Part shown: positions 1 through 10,280 of the stretch, in pieces
Layout: each line of letters opens with the position of its first letter
How positions within the stretch are numbered: position 1 is the first letter of the stretch
NCBI RefSeq assembly: GCF_001908185.1
Contig: NZ_LGHM01000125.1
Coordinates: 55,644-119,643, forward strand
Origin: Bradyrhizobium sp. AS23.2
GTDB lineage: Bacteria; Pseudomonadota; Alphaproteobacteria; Rhizobiales; Xanthobacteraceae
Direction: 5' to 3'
Length of the DNA stretch: 64,000 nt
The notes under the pieces: generated by a model
What the model was told of the DNA's origin: nothing
Seen by the model: only the letters and a program-made list of their open reading frames with translations
The model's database searches: none
Position numbers and translations under genes: made by a program

Positions 1-617
1 CCCATCATGTTCGGGCTCACGGCGCCGCGTCCCACCTCCACGGCCTTGTTGGCATCGGCGATGGACTCGGCGAGCCGGCCGAGCTGCGAGCGCGCATTGG
101 CGCGATCGAAATAGAATTGCGCGAGATCCTCGCGGGACTCCTTCCCCGTCGGGGCGGCATCGGCGTCCGACTTCAGTTCCGCGATCATCTTCTCATCAGG
201 CTTCTCGCCGTCGAGGATCGCCGTGATGTCGGAGATGCTGCGCGGCGGCGCGATGAAATCCTTCGGCAGCGCAGCGCCCGGATCCAGCTTGGGCGCCACC
301 TCCTTCGGAAGTTCGACCGCAACGTTCGCGCGGCCGTTCGCGGCGCTGAGCGCGGCAAGCACGCACGCCTTTACCTGGGGCGAGGCCTTGGCGCGGCAGG
401 CTTCGAGATTGGCTCCTCCCGCGGGTCCCCCGCCGGCACGCATGCAGGCCTGCACGATGGGTTTTCCGACGGTCATCCGGCAGTTCTCGATCGCCGCCTC
501 CTTGGTCAGCGCGGCGGCTGAACCGGTCGATCCCAGCAGAACGGCGAGGGCCAGCAATTTCGGCGGCAGGGTGAAGTCCAGACGGCTCTTAAACGGATTC
601 GTGGCGTCTAAGCTCAT
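1..617 (-). CDS. TPR-containing exported protein (partial, C-terminus outside window)
   Basis: The reverse strand is open from an ATG at 617 to the window edge, giving about 205 residues. The protein starts with a basic, then hydrophobic segment (KLLALAVLLGSTGSAAA) that looks like a signal peptide. A Cys-containing region follows (NCRMT, ACMRAG, ACRAKA), then a segment with TPR spacing (FDRANARSQLGRLAESIADA). An AAAGG lies upstream of the ATG. TPRs bind proteins, so a periplasmic scaffold or adaptor role is possible, but the function cannot be named. The layout resembles the N-terminal half of the TPR-caspase protein at 42.2 kb, although no catalytic domain is visible in the part seen here. 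It is divergent from the hydrolase gene to its right. Confidence 0.75.
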   Translation of the reverse strand, partial: MSLDATNPFKSRLDFTLPPKLLALAVLLGSTGSAAALTKEAAIENCRMTVGKPIVQACMRAGGGPAGGANLEACRAKASPQVKACVLAALSAANGRANVAVELPKEVAPKLDPGAALPKDFIAPPRSISDITAILDGEKPDEKMIAELKSDADAAPTGKESREDLAQFYFDRANARSQLGRLAESIADANKAVEVGRGAVSPNMM

Positions 618-697
618 CTTGAAGGACCTTTGGGTAAAATGACTTGAAGAAACGAAATAATCCTATCCTTATGGCTTGGGAGGACAAGCGCCAATCA

Positions 698-1684
698 ATG
701 CGGTCGCGGGATATGCGCAAAAGAGTTAGCGACGGCGGCGACGACTTCCCCGGGCCCCGACGGTTCGTGCGCACGCTAATCGCGCTGCTCGCCGCATTGG
801 TGGCGGGGCTGGATGCCAGCATAGCAAATGCCCTGGATAAACCACAACCAGAAGCTGTGCCCTGGAATACCGAGGCCATTTTCCGCGGAGCAACTGTCGC
901 AGAGGATCTGGCTCTTCCCGACACACCAGAGACCGTCGACGAGCTCACCTCTCCGCGGATGGCCCTGCTCAAGCCGGTCGGGGCCGGCCCGTTTCCAGCG
1001 ATCGTACTCATGCACCAATGTGCCGGGCTGAATGCGGCCGTTGCGGCCTGGGCGCGCGCCGCCGTCTCACGCGGCTACGTCGTACTGCTCGTCGACAGCC
1101 TCGGACCACGGAACGTCAAGAGCGTGTGCTTCGGTCCGAGAAACGGCGTTAATTTCTTTCGCGGCGCCAGGGATGCGCTGCAAGCCGCAGAACATCTTCG
1201 CAAACAAAGCTATGTCGACAGCAAGCGCGTCGCCTTCGTCGGCTTTTCCTGGGGCGCGATGGTGGGACTGCTCACCGCAAGCTCCCACTATGTCGGCGCG
1301 TTGAAGTTCGAGTCGGGGTTTGCGGCGGTCGCGAGTTTCTATCCCGGCTGCTTCCGCATCACACCGAAAGAGCGGCCGCCGTTCGACCTGGTCAATCCGG
1401 ACATCTCACGACCCCTTCTGGTGCTGATGGGCGATGCGGACACCGAGACGCCCGCATCGGAATGCATCGACAAGTTCGATGCTCTCAAGCGAAGCGGCAT
1501 CCCCGTGGAATGGCATCTCTATCCCGGCGCGACACATTGCTGGGATTGCCAGCAGCTCGACGGCTTCAGCAAGATCGACGTCCGCGGTCATCAGGTCGAG
1601 TATCATTTTCGTCAGGATCTGACCGACGACTCCCGGCGCAGGCTGTTTGAGTTTCTGGATCGCTCCATGTCGGCGCGGAAATAA
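698..1684 (+). CDS. dienelactone hydrolase family protein (exported alpha/beta hydrolase)
   Basis: This is an alpha/beta hydrolase of the dienelactone hydrolase type. The nucleophile elbow is GFSWGAM (Ser), the acid is probably the Asp in LMGDADTETP, and the His is in GATHCWD. The family normally has Cys as nucleophile in true dienelactone hydrolase; Ser here points to a broader esterase or hydrolase. The N-terminus has a twin-Arg and hydrophobic stretch (RTLIALLAALVAGLDAS), which suggests export. The reading frame is open from a TTG at 644. I chose ATG 698 because GGGAGG lies 14 bases upstream and earlier starts lack one; ATG 713 is also possible. Substrate unknown. It converges on the lipoprotein gene that follows, with 13 bases between the stops. 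Confidence 0.85.
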   Translation: MRSRDMRKRVSDGGDDFPGPRRFVRTLIALLAALVAGLDASIANALDKPQPEAVPWNTEAIFRGATVAEDLALPDTPETVDELTSPRMALLKPVGAGPFPAIVLMHQCAGLNAAVAAWARAAVSRGYVVLLVDSLGPRNVKSVCFGPRNGVNFFRGARDALQAAEHLRKQSYVDSKRVAFVGFSWGAMVGLLTASSHYVGALKFESGFAAVASFYPGCFRITPKERPPFDLVNPDISRPLLVLMGDADTETPASECIDKFDALKRSGIPVEWHLYPGATHCWDCQQLDGFSKIDVRGHQVEYHFRQDLTDDSRRRLFEFLDRSMSARK

Positions 1685-1697
1685 CAGATTTCGCAGA

Positions 1698-2471
1698 TCA
1701 GCCCTTCACGACGACCGCGCGGCCATAGGGCGGCTGTGCCGCGACCGGCGGGTTGGCGGTCTGGGCGGCGAGCTCCCCGATCAGGCGGTCGGCATCGGCG
1801 GCCATGCCGTCGGGCGCCTGGATCACCAGCCGCTCGAGCGCCCAGCGGTAGGACGAGACGCGCTGCTCCAGGCATTGCTGCACCCACTGAACGATCAGCG
1901 AGTTCTCCTGCATACGCGCGACCGCGTCGTCCCTCTCCCTCGGCGACAGATCGGAGACGCGCGCCATGCTGGCATTGCGCTTTCTGTCGAGGTCGATGAC
2001 GCGAATCGCGGAGGCGAAGAACGACTCGAAACGCGTGATGTCGTTGCGCACGTCCTCGATCAGCTGCGCATAGCGCGAGGAATGCGAGCGGTGCGGCTCG
2101 TCGATCAGCGTGCGTCCGTACATGGTGCGGTCGAACACGATCTTCTGCCGCCAGGGCGAGGGCAACGGCTTGTAGTCGCCGAACACGCTCTTCCAGGCCG
2201 GCCGCGACAGCGGCGGCTCGATCATGGGATAAGCGAGGTCGCGAAGCTGGCGCTCCTCGTCGGTGAGCTGGAACTGCGACGCTTGCAGACCAACGCTGGA
2301 GGTGACTTCAGCGCCCAGCCAGCGATGCATGTCGTCGCTGCGCATGTCGGCGCGGGTGCGGCCGAAATCGCCGCCGCTGCAGGCGCCAAGAACTACGCTC
2401 AGCGCCGCGCTTAGCAGCGCGAGCAGGACGGCCGATACGACAGGTCGGATCTGGCGGGTGGTTTCCGGCAT
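1698..2471 (-). CDS. predicted lipoprotein, unknown function
   Basis: Encodes 257 residues from ATG 2471. The start is chosen because it places a clear lipoprotein signal at the N-terminus: a charged head, a Leu/Ala-rich core (VSAVLLALLSAALSVV) and a lipobox LGAC followed by SGG. The mature part is mostly helical, rich in Arg, Asp and Glu, with no motif I recognise. It would be anchored in the outer or inner membrane. The gene lies 16 bases downstream of a 62-codon gene on the same strand, so the two probably share a transcript. Confidence 0.75.
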   Translation of the reverse strand: MPETTRQIRPVVSAVLLALLSAALSVVLGACSGGDFGRTRADMRSDDMHRWLGAEVTSSVGLQASQFQLTDEERQLRDLAYPMIEPPLSRPAWKSVFGDYKPLPSPWRQKIVFDRTMYGRTLIDEPHRSHSSRYAQLIEDVRNDITRFESFFASAIRVIDLDRKRNASMARVSDLSPRERDDAVARMQENSLIVQWVQQCLEQRVSSYRWALERLVIQAPDGMAADADRLIGELAAQTANPPVAAQPPYGRAVVVKG

Positions 2472-2487
2472 GGCACGAAGCCGGATA

Positions 2488-2676
2488 TCAGCGACGCCGA
2501 CGACGGCGCCCCGGCGCTGTGCCCTGCTCCGGCCCACGATCGCCACTGGTTTCGTCGGTCTGGCGCTCGATGCGGATCACGGGGAGGATCAGAACCGTTC
2601 CCGTTTCCGTGCGCGGTGCGGCATCCCCGGACGAGCCTGCCCGGCGACCGGCCGGAAATTCGATGATGGTCCCCAT
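2488..2676 (-). CDS. small conserved-type hypothetical protein (62 aa)
   Basis: Starts MGTIIEFPAGRRAG and ends in a run of Arg. Short proteins opening with 'MGTxIEFP' are, from memory, common in Bradyrhizobium and Rhodopseudomonas annotations, but nothing is known of their role. Support is the ATG start, its position directly ahead of the lipoprotein gene and the lack of a competing gene on the other strand. The highly basic C-terminus could bind nucleic acid or membrane, which is speculation. Confidence 0.55.
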   Translation of the reverse strand: MGTIIEFPAGRRAGSSGDAAPRTETGTVLILPVIRIERQTDETSGDRGPEQGTAPGRRRRRR

Positions 2677-2929
2677 GTCAGCTCTCTATCAATTGCCGCG
2701 CGACCAAACGCGCTCATGCAACATGCAGTCATTAAGATCAGTTCATGGTTAACGAGATGTAAACGTGCCGTCCTGCCCGTAACCGCACGGGCGGTCCACC
2801 CGCGTCCGTTGCGGCACGAAACACCTCAAAAGCATCGGTCGGCTTCACGCCTCGTTTTCCTTAACGAGCCTTTAAAAGAACCTGCGATACGTTCGCTGCG
2901 AGTATGTTTTCCAGGTCGCGTATCTCTCC

Positions 2930-3904
2930 ATGACCAAGTCGCTGTTTCCCGGATTCGACGGGCTGATGACCCTCTCCCGTCGCGAAGGCGTCGACATCCG
3001 TCCGACGCTCTTGCGCGTGCTGACCGACCTCTATGTCCAGGCGAGCAGCCACAGCGAGGATGAACAGCGCCAGTTCGTCGAGCTTGCGACACGGCTGATC
3101 GACCAGGTCGACGATGCGACGCGCGCCGTCGTCAAGGCGCGGCTTGCGATCTATCCCTCGACGCCCGCCCCGATCATGCAGAAGCTCGGGCTCTCGGCCG
3201 CCCAGGAAGGCCGCCGGGTTCCGCTCGCACGCGAAATCCCCGCCCCGTCCCCCGCCCCCTCGCCGGTCCGCACGCCGACCGACGCCGAGCTGCGCATGGC
3301 CTCGAACATGGCGATGCAGCCGAAGGACGCGGCAGAGATCCACGACATGTTCTTCCGCGCCGGCGCATCCGAGCGCGCGCTGATCCTGCACAATCTGGCG
3401 CAGACCCCGCTCAAGGCCGCGCCGCGCATTCCGACCGTGCGCGCCGAGCGCGCGATCCAGATCCTCGAGATGGCGGCGATCGCCAATGATGTCGAGAATT
3501 TCACCCTCGAGCTCGGCGACAGCCTGATCCTGCCCTCGCGCGTCGCGGCCCAAATCGTCGACGATCCCGGCGGCGAAGCGCTTGCGGTCGCCGCCCGCGC
3601 GCTCGACATGCCGAGCCCGAACTTCCAGCGCATTCTGCTGTTCTTCAAGCCGGAGATCGGCACGTCGGTGAACAACGTGTACCGGCTGTCCCGGCTCTAC
3701 GACCGCCTCAGCGACCGCGCCGCGCTGGTGATGCTGGCGGCCTGGCGCGACTCCGCGCTCGCAGTCACGCGCGCAAAATACCAGTCGTCGCTGCATGACG
3801 GCGAACGCCAGCGCGCGCGCGCAGGCGCAAGCCAGACGCGGCCGGGCGTGCAGCCCGGCTCAAGCCCAACGGTGCGGACGAGCACCGGGGGATCAGACCG
3901 CTAG
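2930..3904 (+). CDS. DUF2336 domain-containing protein
   Basis: Encodes 324 residues that match my memory of the DUF2336 family, which is widespread in Rhizobiales and has no established function. The protein is mostly helical with HEAT-like Ala/Leu/Asp-rich segments, has no signal peptide or membrane segment, and carries a Pro-rich linker (PAPSPAPSPVRTP) around residue 110. The ATG is preceded by about 250 bases without a gene. A 10-bp perfect hairpin follows the stop codon. It is probably cytosolic; no partner is evident from the neighbours. Confidence 0.85.
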   Translation: MTKSLFPGFDGLMTLSRREGVDIRPTLLRVLTDLYVQASSHSEDEQRQFVELATRLIDQVDDATRAVVKARLAIYPSTPAPIMQKLGLSAAQEGRRVPLAREIPAPSPAPSPVRTPTDAELRMASNMAMQPKDAAEIHDMFFRAGASERALILHNLAQTPLKAAPRIPTVRAERAIQILEMAAIANDVENFTLELGDSLILPSRVAAQIVDDPGGEALAVAARALDMPSPNFQRILLFFKPEIGTSVNNVYRLSRLYDRLSDRAALVMLAAWRDSALAVTRAKYQSSLHDGERQRARAGASQTRPGVQPGSSPTVRTSTGGSDR

Positions 3905-3913
3905 AGGCCATTT

Positions 3914-3936
3914 CCGTTCCGATGGAATCGGAACGG
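3914..3936. repeat. palindromic repeat / possible terminator after the DUF2336 gene
   Basis: Perfect inverted repeat CCGTTCCGAT - GGA - ATCGGAACGG, starting 9 bases after the stop at 3904. The 'TTCCGAT..ATCGGAA' hairpin resembles dispersed intergenic palindromes of Bradyrhizobium and relatives. There is no T-run after it, so it would be a weak intrinsic terminator at best. Confidence 0.55.
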
Positions 3937-3969
3937 GGCCGGCCTCCACTTCGCTTGAAAACGCTCTAG

Positions 3970-4314
3970 TCAGATTTTCGCCAGCTCGAGAAAGTGCCGC
4001 CCCGCGCGGTCTTCGGTCTCAACGATCCAGGCGTCGGGATCGAAGCGGATTTCCTTGGTCAGGCGCTCCTCGATGGCCTGCTCCGGCATCGGCTGCGGGC
4101 CGGCCGGCACGAAGAAGCGATCGATCGGCCGTCCGTCCTCATAGACGGTCTGCGGCGCCGGCACGTAGAGCATCGCATTGCCGTCGAGCAGCGATACCTT
4201 CACGAACACCGCGCCCGCCTCCTCGGCGCCGCGACGGCGCACCGCGCCGAATACGCCCTCGGTCTGGCACCGGCGCAAATAGGCTGAGACCCAGATGTTT
4301 GATTTCAAACGCAT
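3970..4314 (-). CDS. DUF1491 family protein
   Basis: A 114-residue protein starting MRLKSNIWVSAYLRRC at ATG 4314 (a GTG at 4323 is the alternative). Family features from memory include the N-terminal 'VSAYLRRC' and the central 'AGAVFVKV' and 'DPDAWIVETEDR' segments. DUF1491 has no assigned function. It is cytosolic, without signal or membrane segment. It lies 57 bases downstream of the peptidoglycan-binding-domain gene on the same strand, so it may be the last gene of the sensor-kinase transcript. Confidence 0.85.
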   Translation of the reverse strand: MRLKSNIWVSAYLRRCQTEGVFGAVRRRGAEEAGAVFVKVSLLDGNAMLYVPAPQTVYEDGRPIDRFFVPAGPQPMPEQAIEERLTKEIRFDPDAWIVETEDRAGRHFLELAKI

Positions 4315-4371
4315 GAAGCGCACGATAGGCCAGTGCCGGGATCAGCACCAGCCTCCACGCAAGTGTGAAAA

Positions 4372-5065
4372 CTATTCGACGGGATGGCCGATCGCGGCCC
4401 CGAGCTCGCGCAGCAGGCGATCAGACACCAGCCCGGTGACCTGCATCTTGTGCTCGCGCTCGAACTTCTGGATCGCGGCCTGAGTCTCGCCGCTCATCGC
4501 GCCCGTGACCTTCAAATTCCCATAGCCGTATTCGGACAGCGCGCGCTGCACGCCCGCGATGCGCCGCGCGGCCGGGCTCTGCTGCACCGGAACAGGTGCT
4601 GGCGGACGCGCGATGGCGACGGAGGGCGGCGTCGAAGTCGTTGCCTTGACCAGATTGGTCAGAGGATCGCTTGAGCGCGGCGCCGATGCGGGCGCCTCGA
4701 CCGGCTTCTCCGGCGCCCTCTCGGCGGGCTTCGGCTCGGCACGAAACTCCGTCGCCTTCGGCTCGAGCGGCGACATGTCGGCGCCGACGGGACGCGGGCG
4801 CGGCATCGGGTTCGACAGCGCGGCGGATGATGGCGCAGGAAGATTGATCACGGTGCCGAACATCGGCGCCGGGTGCCGGCCGGTCTGGAGGAACAGCGCA
4901 TTTGCAACGATGGCGCTGATGGCGGCGACCGCGACGAGGCCGGCCAGCGTATCCTTGGGGCTGTGCAGCAGAACGCGCAGCACGAGATTGCGCTCGGTCT
5001 CGATGTCGACGACCGCGGCCTTGGCGCCACGACGGCGCGGAACGGCTCCATCCTTTGCAGACTTC

Positions 5066-5073
<8 letters not shown>
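4372..5073 (-). CDS. membrane-anchored peptidoglycan-binding domain protein
   Basis: 233 residues from a GTG at 5073. Order: a basic cytosolic head (about 1-38), one membrane segment (TLAGLVAVAAISAIVANALF), a long Pro/Ala/Glu-rich linker, and a C-terminal PG_binding_1-like domain with the signature 'VQRALSEYGYGNLKVTGAMS' and 'KFEREHKMQVTGLVSD'. It should sit in the inner membrane with its domain in the periplasm touching peptidoglycan. The GTG overlaps the last codons of the sensor kinase gene by 8 bases, which suggests translational coupling and a linked role in envelope sensing. No hydrolase domain is present. Confidence 0.85.
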
Positions 5074-6976
<1,903 letters not shown>

Positions 6977-7359
6977 TCGTCAAAAGACGCGCCGGAACGC
7001 CTCCTTGTCGTGGAGCCACCGTGTCAGAGCGATCTTAAACGAGTGCTAAGGCGGCGCGGTCCTTCGCCGGACACGGTGTCATCGCGTGGCATTTTAGACG
7101 ATTTGACGACGTCTTCCGTGGGGATGGTGAACACAGGGTTTCGCGTTGTCCCTCATGGTTTCGAATTGGTGGATATGCGGGAGGCGGAATCGCGGGCGCG
7201 GAACGTCAACCAAAAATTTACGAGACCGCGGCTTGCGAAGATTTTTGCGTAAATTTTCCGCAAATTAAGCTCAAGGCAATTACTTGCGATTTATCGAGAG
7301 TTGCTAGGTCCGACGCCTGCGGGGATCGCCGCGGCGGGATCTAACATACAGGTCGCAAG
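6977..7359. other. intergenic region between divergent sensor kinase and DUF5330 genes
   Basis: 383 bases with no supported gene. The left half is GC-rich. The right half, from about 7200, is AT-rich, with stretches such as TTTTTGCGTAAATTTTCCGC, and probably carries the promoter of the DUF5330 gene. The longer open frames crossing it have no start-site support. Confidence 0.6.
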
Positions 7360-7794
7360 ATGCGCTTTCTGCTTCGCATCACATTCTGGCTCGGGCTGGT
7401 GCTGGTGCTCCTGCCGCGGGACAAGACGCCGGAATCGGAGAAGCTGCCGCAGATCGGCGCCGCCGACGCGGTCCAGGCTGCGACCGCGGCCGTCTCCGAC
7501 ATGAGCCAGTTCTGCAAACGCCAGCCGGCGGCCTGCGAGGTCGGCGGACAGGCTGCGACGATCATCGGCCAGCGGGCGCAGGACGGCGCGCGCAAGATCT
7601 ACCAGATCATCAACGACAAGAAGGAGCAGATCCCCAACGACAAGAATGAGAAGAATGAGAAGAAGGCTCCCGACCACACCGGCGCGATCGCGCTGGCCGG
7701 CGAAGGCGATACGGCATCGAGCGAGGCGCCGCACGACACCTTGACCCAGGACGACCTCGCCCTTGAATGGCGCGGGCCGACGGCTGCGAATTAG
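7360..7794 (+). CDS. DUF5330 domain-containing protein
   Basis: 144 residues. An N-terminal signal/anchor segment (FLLRITFWLGLVLVLLP), then a helical region with two Cys (MSQFCKRQPAACEVG), then a charged low-complexity stretch (DKNEKNEKK) and an acidic tail. This matches my memory of DUF5330, a Rhizobiales family of unknown function that is probably periplasmic and membrane-anchored. The Lys/Glu/Asn stretch is coded by repeats of AATGAGAAG. Confidence 0.8.
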   Translation: MRFLLRITFWLGLVLVLLPRDKTPESEKLPQIGAADAVQAATAAVSDMSQFCKRQPAACEVGGQAATIIGQRAQDGARKIYQIINDKKEQIPNDKNEKNEKKAPDHTGAIALAGEGDTASSEAPHDTLTQDDLALEWRGPTAAN

Positions 7795-7830
7795 GACAAG
7801 CGTGGAGCTAAATTGGTGCGAGCCTGATTT

Positions 7831-7861
7831 ACCTCTCCCTGCGGGACCCTATGGGAGAGGT
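7831..7861. repeat. CTCTCCC-type inverted repeat between convergent genes
   Basis: Arms ACCTCTCCC and GGGAGAGGT with a 13-base loop. It sits between the stops of the DUF5330 gene and the aminotransferase gene. The sequence resembles the dispersed 'CTCTCCC..GGGAGAG' palindromes common in Bradyrhizobium spacers and could end transcription weakly on either strand. Confidence 0.5.
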
Positions 7862-7889
7862 GAACAAGCGGCGCAGCAAAACGGCGAAA

Positions 7890-9041
7890 TCAGGCTGAAA
7901 GCGCGCCGCGCACTGCGGCGACGATTCGCTCCTGGTCGGCTTCGGTCAGATAGGGGTGCATCGGCAGGCTGATGACGTCCTGCGACAGGCTCTCGCAGCC
8001 CGGCAGCCCGCCCTCTGCGACCGGATACTGCTTGTAGGCAGTCTGCTGATGCATCGACTTGCCGTAATAGATCGCAGTCGGCACGCCCTGCGCCTTCAGC
8101 GCGGCGGCAAAACCGTCGCGGTCGGTCCCCTTGGGCAGGCGGATGGTGTACTGCGCCCAGACCGAGGTGTTGCCGGGGCTAAGACGCGGCACGGTGACGA
8201 CGTTGCTGAGCCCTCGCGCATAGCGCTCCGCAACCCTGTTGCGGGCGGCGATCTCGTCGTCGAAAATCTTCAGCTTCTCGATCAGGATCGCGGCCTGCAT
8301 GGTGTCGAGCCGGCCGGTCAGGCCGAGGCGGACGTTGTCGTATTTGTCCACGCCCTGCCCGTGCACGCGGATGCTGCGAAGCGTGGCGGCGAGTTCGTCG
8401 TTGTCGGTGAAGATCGCGCCGCCGTCGCCGAAGCAGCCGAGCGGCTTGGCCGGGAAGAAGCTGGTGGCGGTGGCGAGCGCCAGGGTGCCGAGCTTGCGGC
8501 CCTTGTAGCTCGCGCCAAAACCCTGTGCGGCATCATCGAGCACGAACAGGCCTTCGGCCTTCGCGATTTCCGCAATAGCGTCGTGATCGGCCGGCTGTCC
8601 GAACAGGTCGACCGGAATGACCGCGACCGGCTTGAGCCCAGCCTTCCGGGCGGTCGCGATGCCGCGCTTCAGGGACTCGGGACTCATGTTGAAGGTCGCC
8701 TCATCCACGTCGACATAGACCGGCGTCGCGCCGGTCCGCGCCACCGGCGAAGCGGTTGCGATGAAGGTGAAGGACGGGCACAGCACGGCATCGCCAGGGC
8801 CAACGTTCTTCGCCATCAGCACCATCAGGATCGCATCGGTGCCGCTGGCGCAGGCCACCACGTGCTTGGCGCCGCAATAGGCCGCAAGCTGCGCCTCGAG
8901 CTCGGCGACTTCAGGGCCATTGACGAACTGGCAATGGTCGAGAACGCGCTTGACGGCGGCATCGAGCGAGGCGCCGAGCCGGCGGCGCTGCGCGCCGACG
9001 TCGATGAAGGGAATGGGTTCGGAACGCAGATGCTGGTTCAT
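7890..9041 (-). CDS. DegT/DnrJ/EryC1/StrS family sugar aminotransferase (WbpE-like)
   Basis: 383 residues from ATG 9041, chosen for the AAGG just upstream and because the family starts near 'IPFIDVGAQRRRL'; ATG 9083 is possible. This is a PLP-dependent nucleotide-sugar aminotransferase. The Schiff-base Lys is in SFFPAKPLGCFGDGG, and the PLP-binding segments ACASGTDAI and VLDDAAQGFGA are present. In P. aeruginosa O5, WbpE aminates UDP-3-keto-GlcNAcA made by the oxidoreductase WbpB. Here the gene follows a WbpB-like gene after a 51-base gap, so a 2,3-diamino uronic acid or related amino sugar for the O-chain is a reasonable inference. The exact sugar is unknown. Confidence 0.88.
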   Translation of the reverse strand: MNQHLRSEPIPFIDVGAQRRRLGASLDAAVKRVLDHCQFVNGPEVAELEAQLAAYCGAKHVVACASGTDAILMVLMAKNVGPGDAVLCPSFTFIATASPVARTGATPVYVDVDEATFNMSPESLKRGIATARKAGLKPVAVIPVDLFGQPADHDAIAEIAKAEGLFVLDDAAQGFGASYKGRKLGTLALATATSFFPAKPLGCFGDGGAIFTDNDELAATLRSIRVHGQGVDKYDNVRLGLTGRLDTMQAAILIEKLKIFDDEIAARNRVAERYARGLSNVVTVPRLSPGNTSVWAQYTIRLPKGTDRDGFAAALKAQGVPTAIYYGKSMHQQTAYKQYPVAEGGLPGCESLSQDVISLPMHPYLTEADQERIVAAVRGALSA

Positions 9042-9092
9042 GGCGCCTTGCCGATTTTCCTGCAAGTTTTGAGCGGTCGACATGGATAAGGA

Positions 9093-10097
9093 CTAGCCGG
9101 CAACGCGGCGCGGCCCCTTGCGGGCGGGCGACATGGCCGCTGGCCGCGATGGCGCCTCGAGGCAGCGAGTCGCAATTTCGAGGCTGGCAACGCCCTCGTC
9201 GCCGGTCACCGCCGGCGTCTCGCCATGGCGCACGGCCTTCAGGAACGCGATGAGCTCGGCGCGGAGCGGCTCGTCGTGGCCGACCGGCAGATGCCGCATC
9301 GAATAGCTGCCGTCGGGCTTGAAGCCGAAGCACTCGGTGACCTGGCGCGTCAACAGATCGCCCATCACATATTTGCCGCGGGTCGCGACCGTGACGCTGC
9401 GTGCCTTGAACGGCGTCAGCCAGTTGGTGTTGATGTGCGCAAGCACGCCGTTGGCGGTGCGGAACTGCAGCAGCGCGATATCCTCGCGCTCGGCGACCGC
9501 GCTCGACAATTGCGGCTGCACCTCGACGATGTCGGATTCGGTGAACCAGCGGATCAGATCGATGTCGTGCACGGCGAGGTCGATGACGACGCCGACATTG
9601 GACATTCGCGGCGGGAACGGGCCGACGCGCGTGATCGCGATCGACAGGATGTCCTCGCCCGCGATCGCCTGCTTGACGGCGGCGACCGCCGGATTGAAGC
9701 GCTCGACATGGCCGATCATCAGCGTCACGCCGGCCTTTTGCGCGGCGGTGACGATCTCGCGGCCCTCTTCGACCGTGGAGGCGATCGGCTTCTCGACCAG
9801 GACGTGGATGTTCCTGGCAATGCAGGCGAGCGCGACCTCGTGATGCAGATGCGTCGGCGCCGCAATGGTGACGGCATCGACGCCGGCGGCGAAGAGCTGG
9901 TCGAGCGTCTCGAAACCCTGGCAGTTGGCAAGCTCGGTGGTGCGCATCAGGTGCACCGGCGAGGGATCGACCACGCCGACGAGACTGACGCCGGGAAGGC
10001 CGGCAAGCACGCGTGCGTGGTTGCTGCCCATCACGCCCGCGCCAATGACGCCGACGCGCAAGCCGGCCTTTGCCGGTGCAGAGCCTTTGGAACTCAT
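9093..10097 (-). CDS. Gfo/Idh/MocA family oxidoreductase (WbpB-like)
   Basis: 334 residues. A Rossmann nucleotide-binding motif VGVIGAGVMGSNHARVL at the N-terminus, the family signature EKPIA around residue 105, and the catalytic-region motif LAVHDIDLIRWF. Members oxidise or reduce sugars with NAD(P). Paired with the WbpE-like aminotransferase, it probably oxidises C3 of a UDP-sugar before amination. The ATG at 10097 has GGGG upstream. The last 25 residues (PSRPAAMSPARKGPRRV) are basic and unlike the family core. Confidence 0.87.
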   Translation of the reverse strand: MSSKGSAPAKAGLRVGVIGAGVMGSNHARVLAGLPGVSLVGVVDPSPVHLMRTTELANCQGFETLDQLFAAGVDAVTIAAPTHLHHEVALACIARNIHVLVEKPIASTVEEGREIVTAAQKAGVTLMIGHVERFNPAVAAVKQAIAGEDILSIAITRVGPFPPRMSNVGVVIDLAVHDIDLIRWFTESDIVEVQPQLSSAVAEREDIALLQFRTANGVLAHINTNWLTPFKARSVTVATRGKYVMGDLLTRQVTECFGFKPDGSYSMRHLPVGHDEPLRAELIAFLKAVRHGETPAVTGDEGVASLEIATRCLEAPSRPAAMSPARKGPRRVAG

Positions 10098-10209
10098 ATG
10101 ATCGAACCCCGATTCAACGCAAATCCCCGGGCCGCTTCTAGCACGGACGCCACATTTGTGGCGAATGCCGGCATAGTTAACCGGACACGATTTGATTCAA
10201 AAAATTACA

Positions 10210-10262
10210 CGTTCCCCGAGCCTTAAGCCGCTGAAAATACCGCTCTTTCGGCCCGGGGCACG
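10210..10262 (-). terminator. probable intrinsic terminator of the manC transcription unit
   Basis: Read on the minus strand, arms CGTGCCCCGGGCC and GGCTCGGGGAACG pair with a few mismatches around a 27-base loop and are followed by TGTAATTTTTTG. It lies 18 bases past the ManC stop and ahead of the WbpB-like gene. The long loop lowers confidence. Confidence 0.45.
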
Positions 10263-10280
10263 TGATTCGGAGTGTGCTGG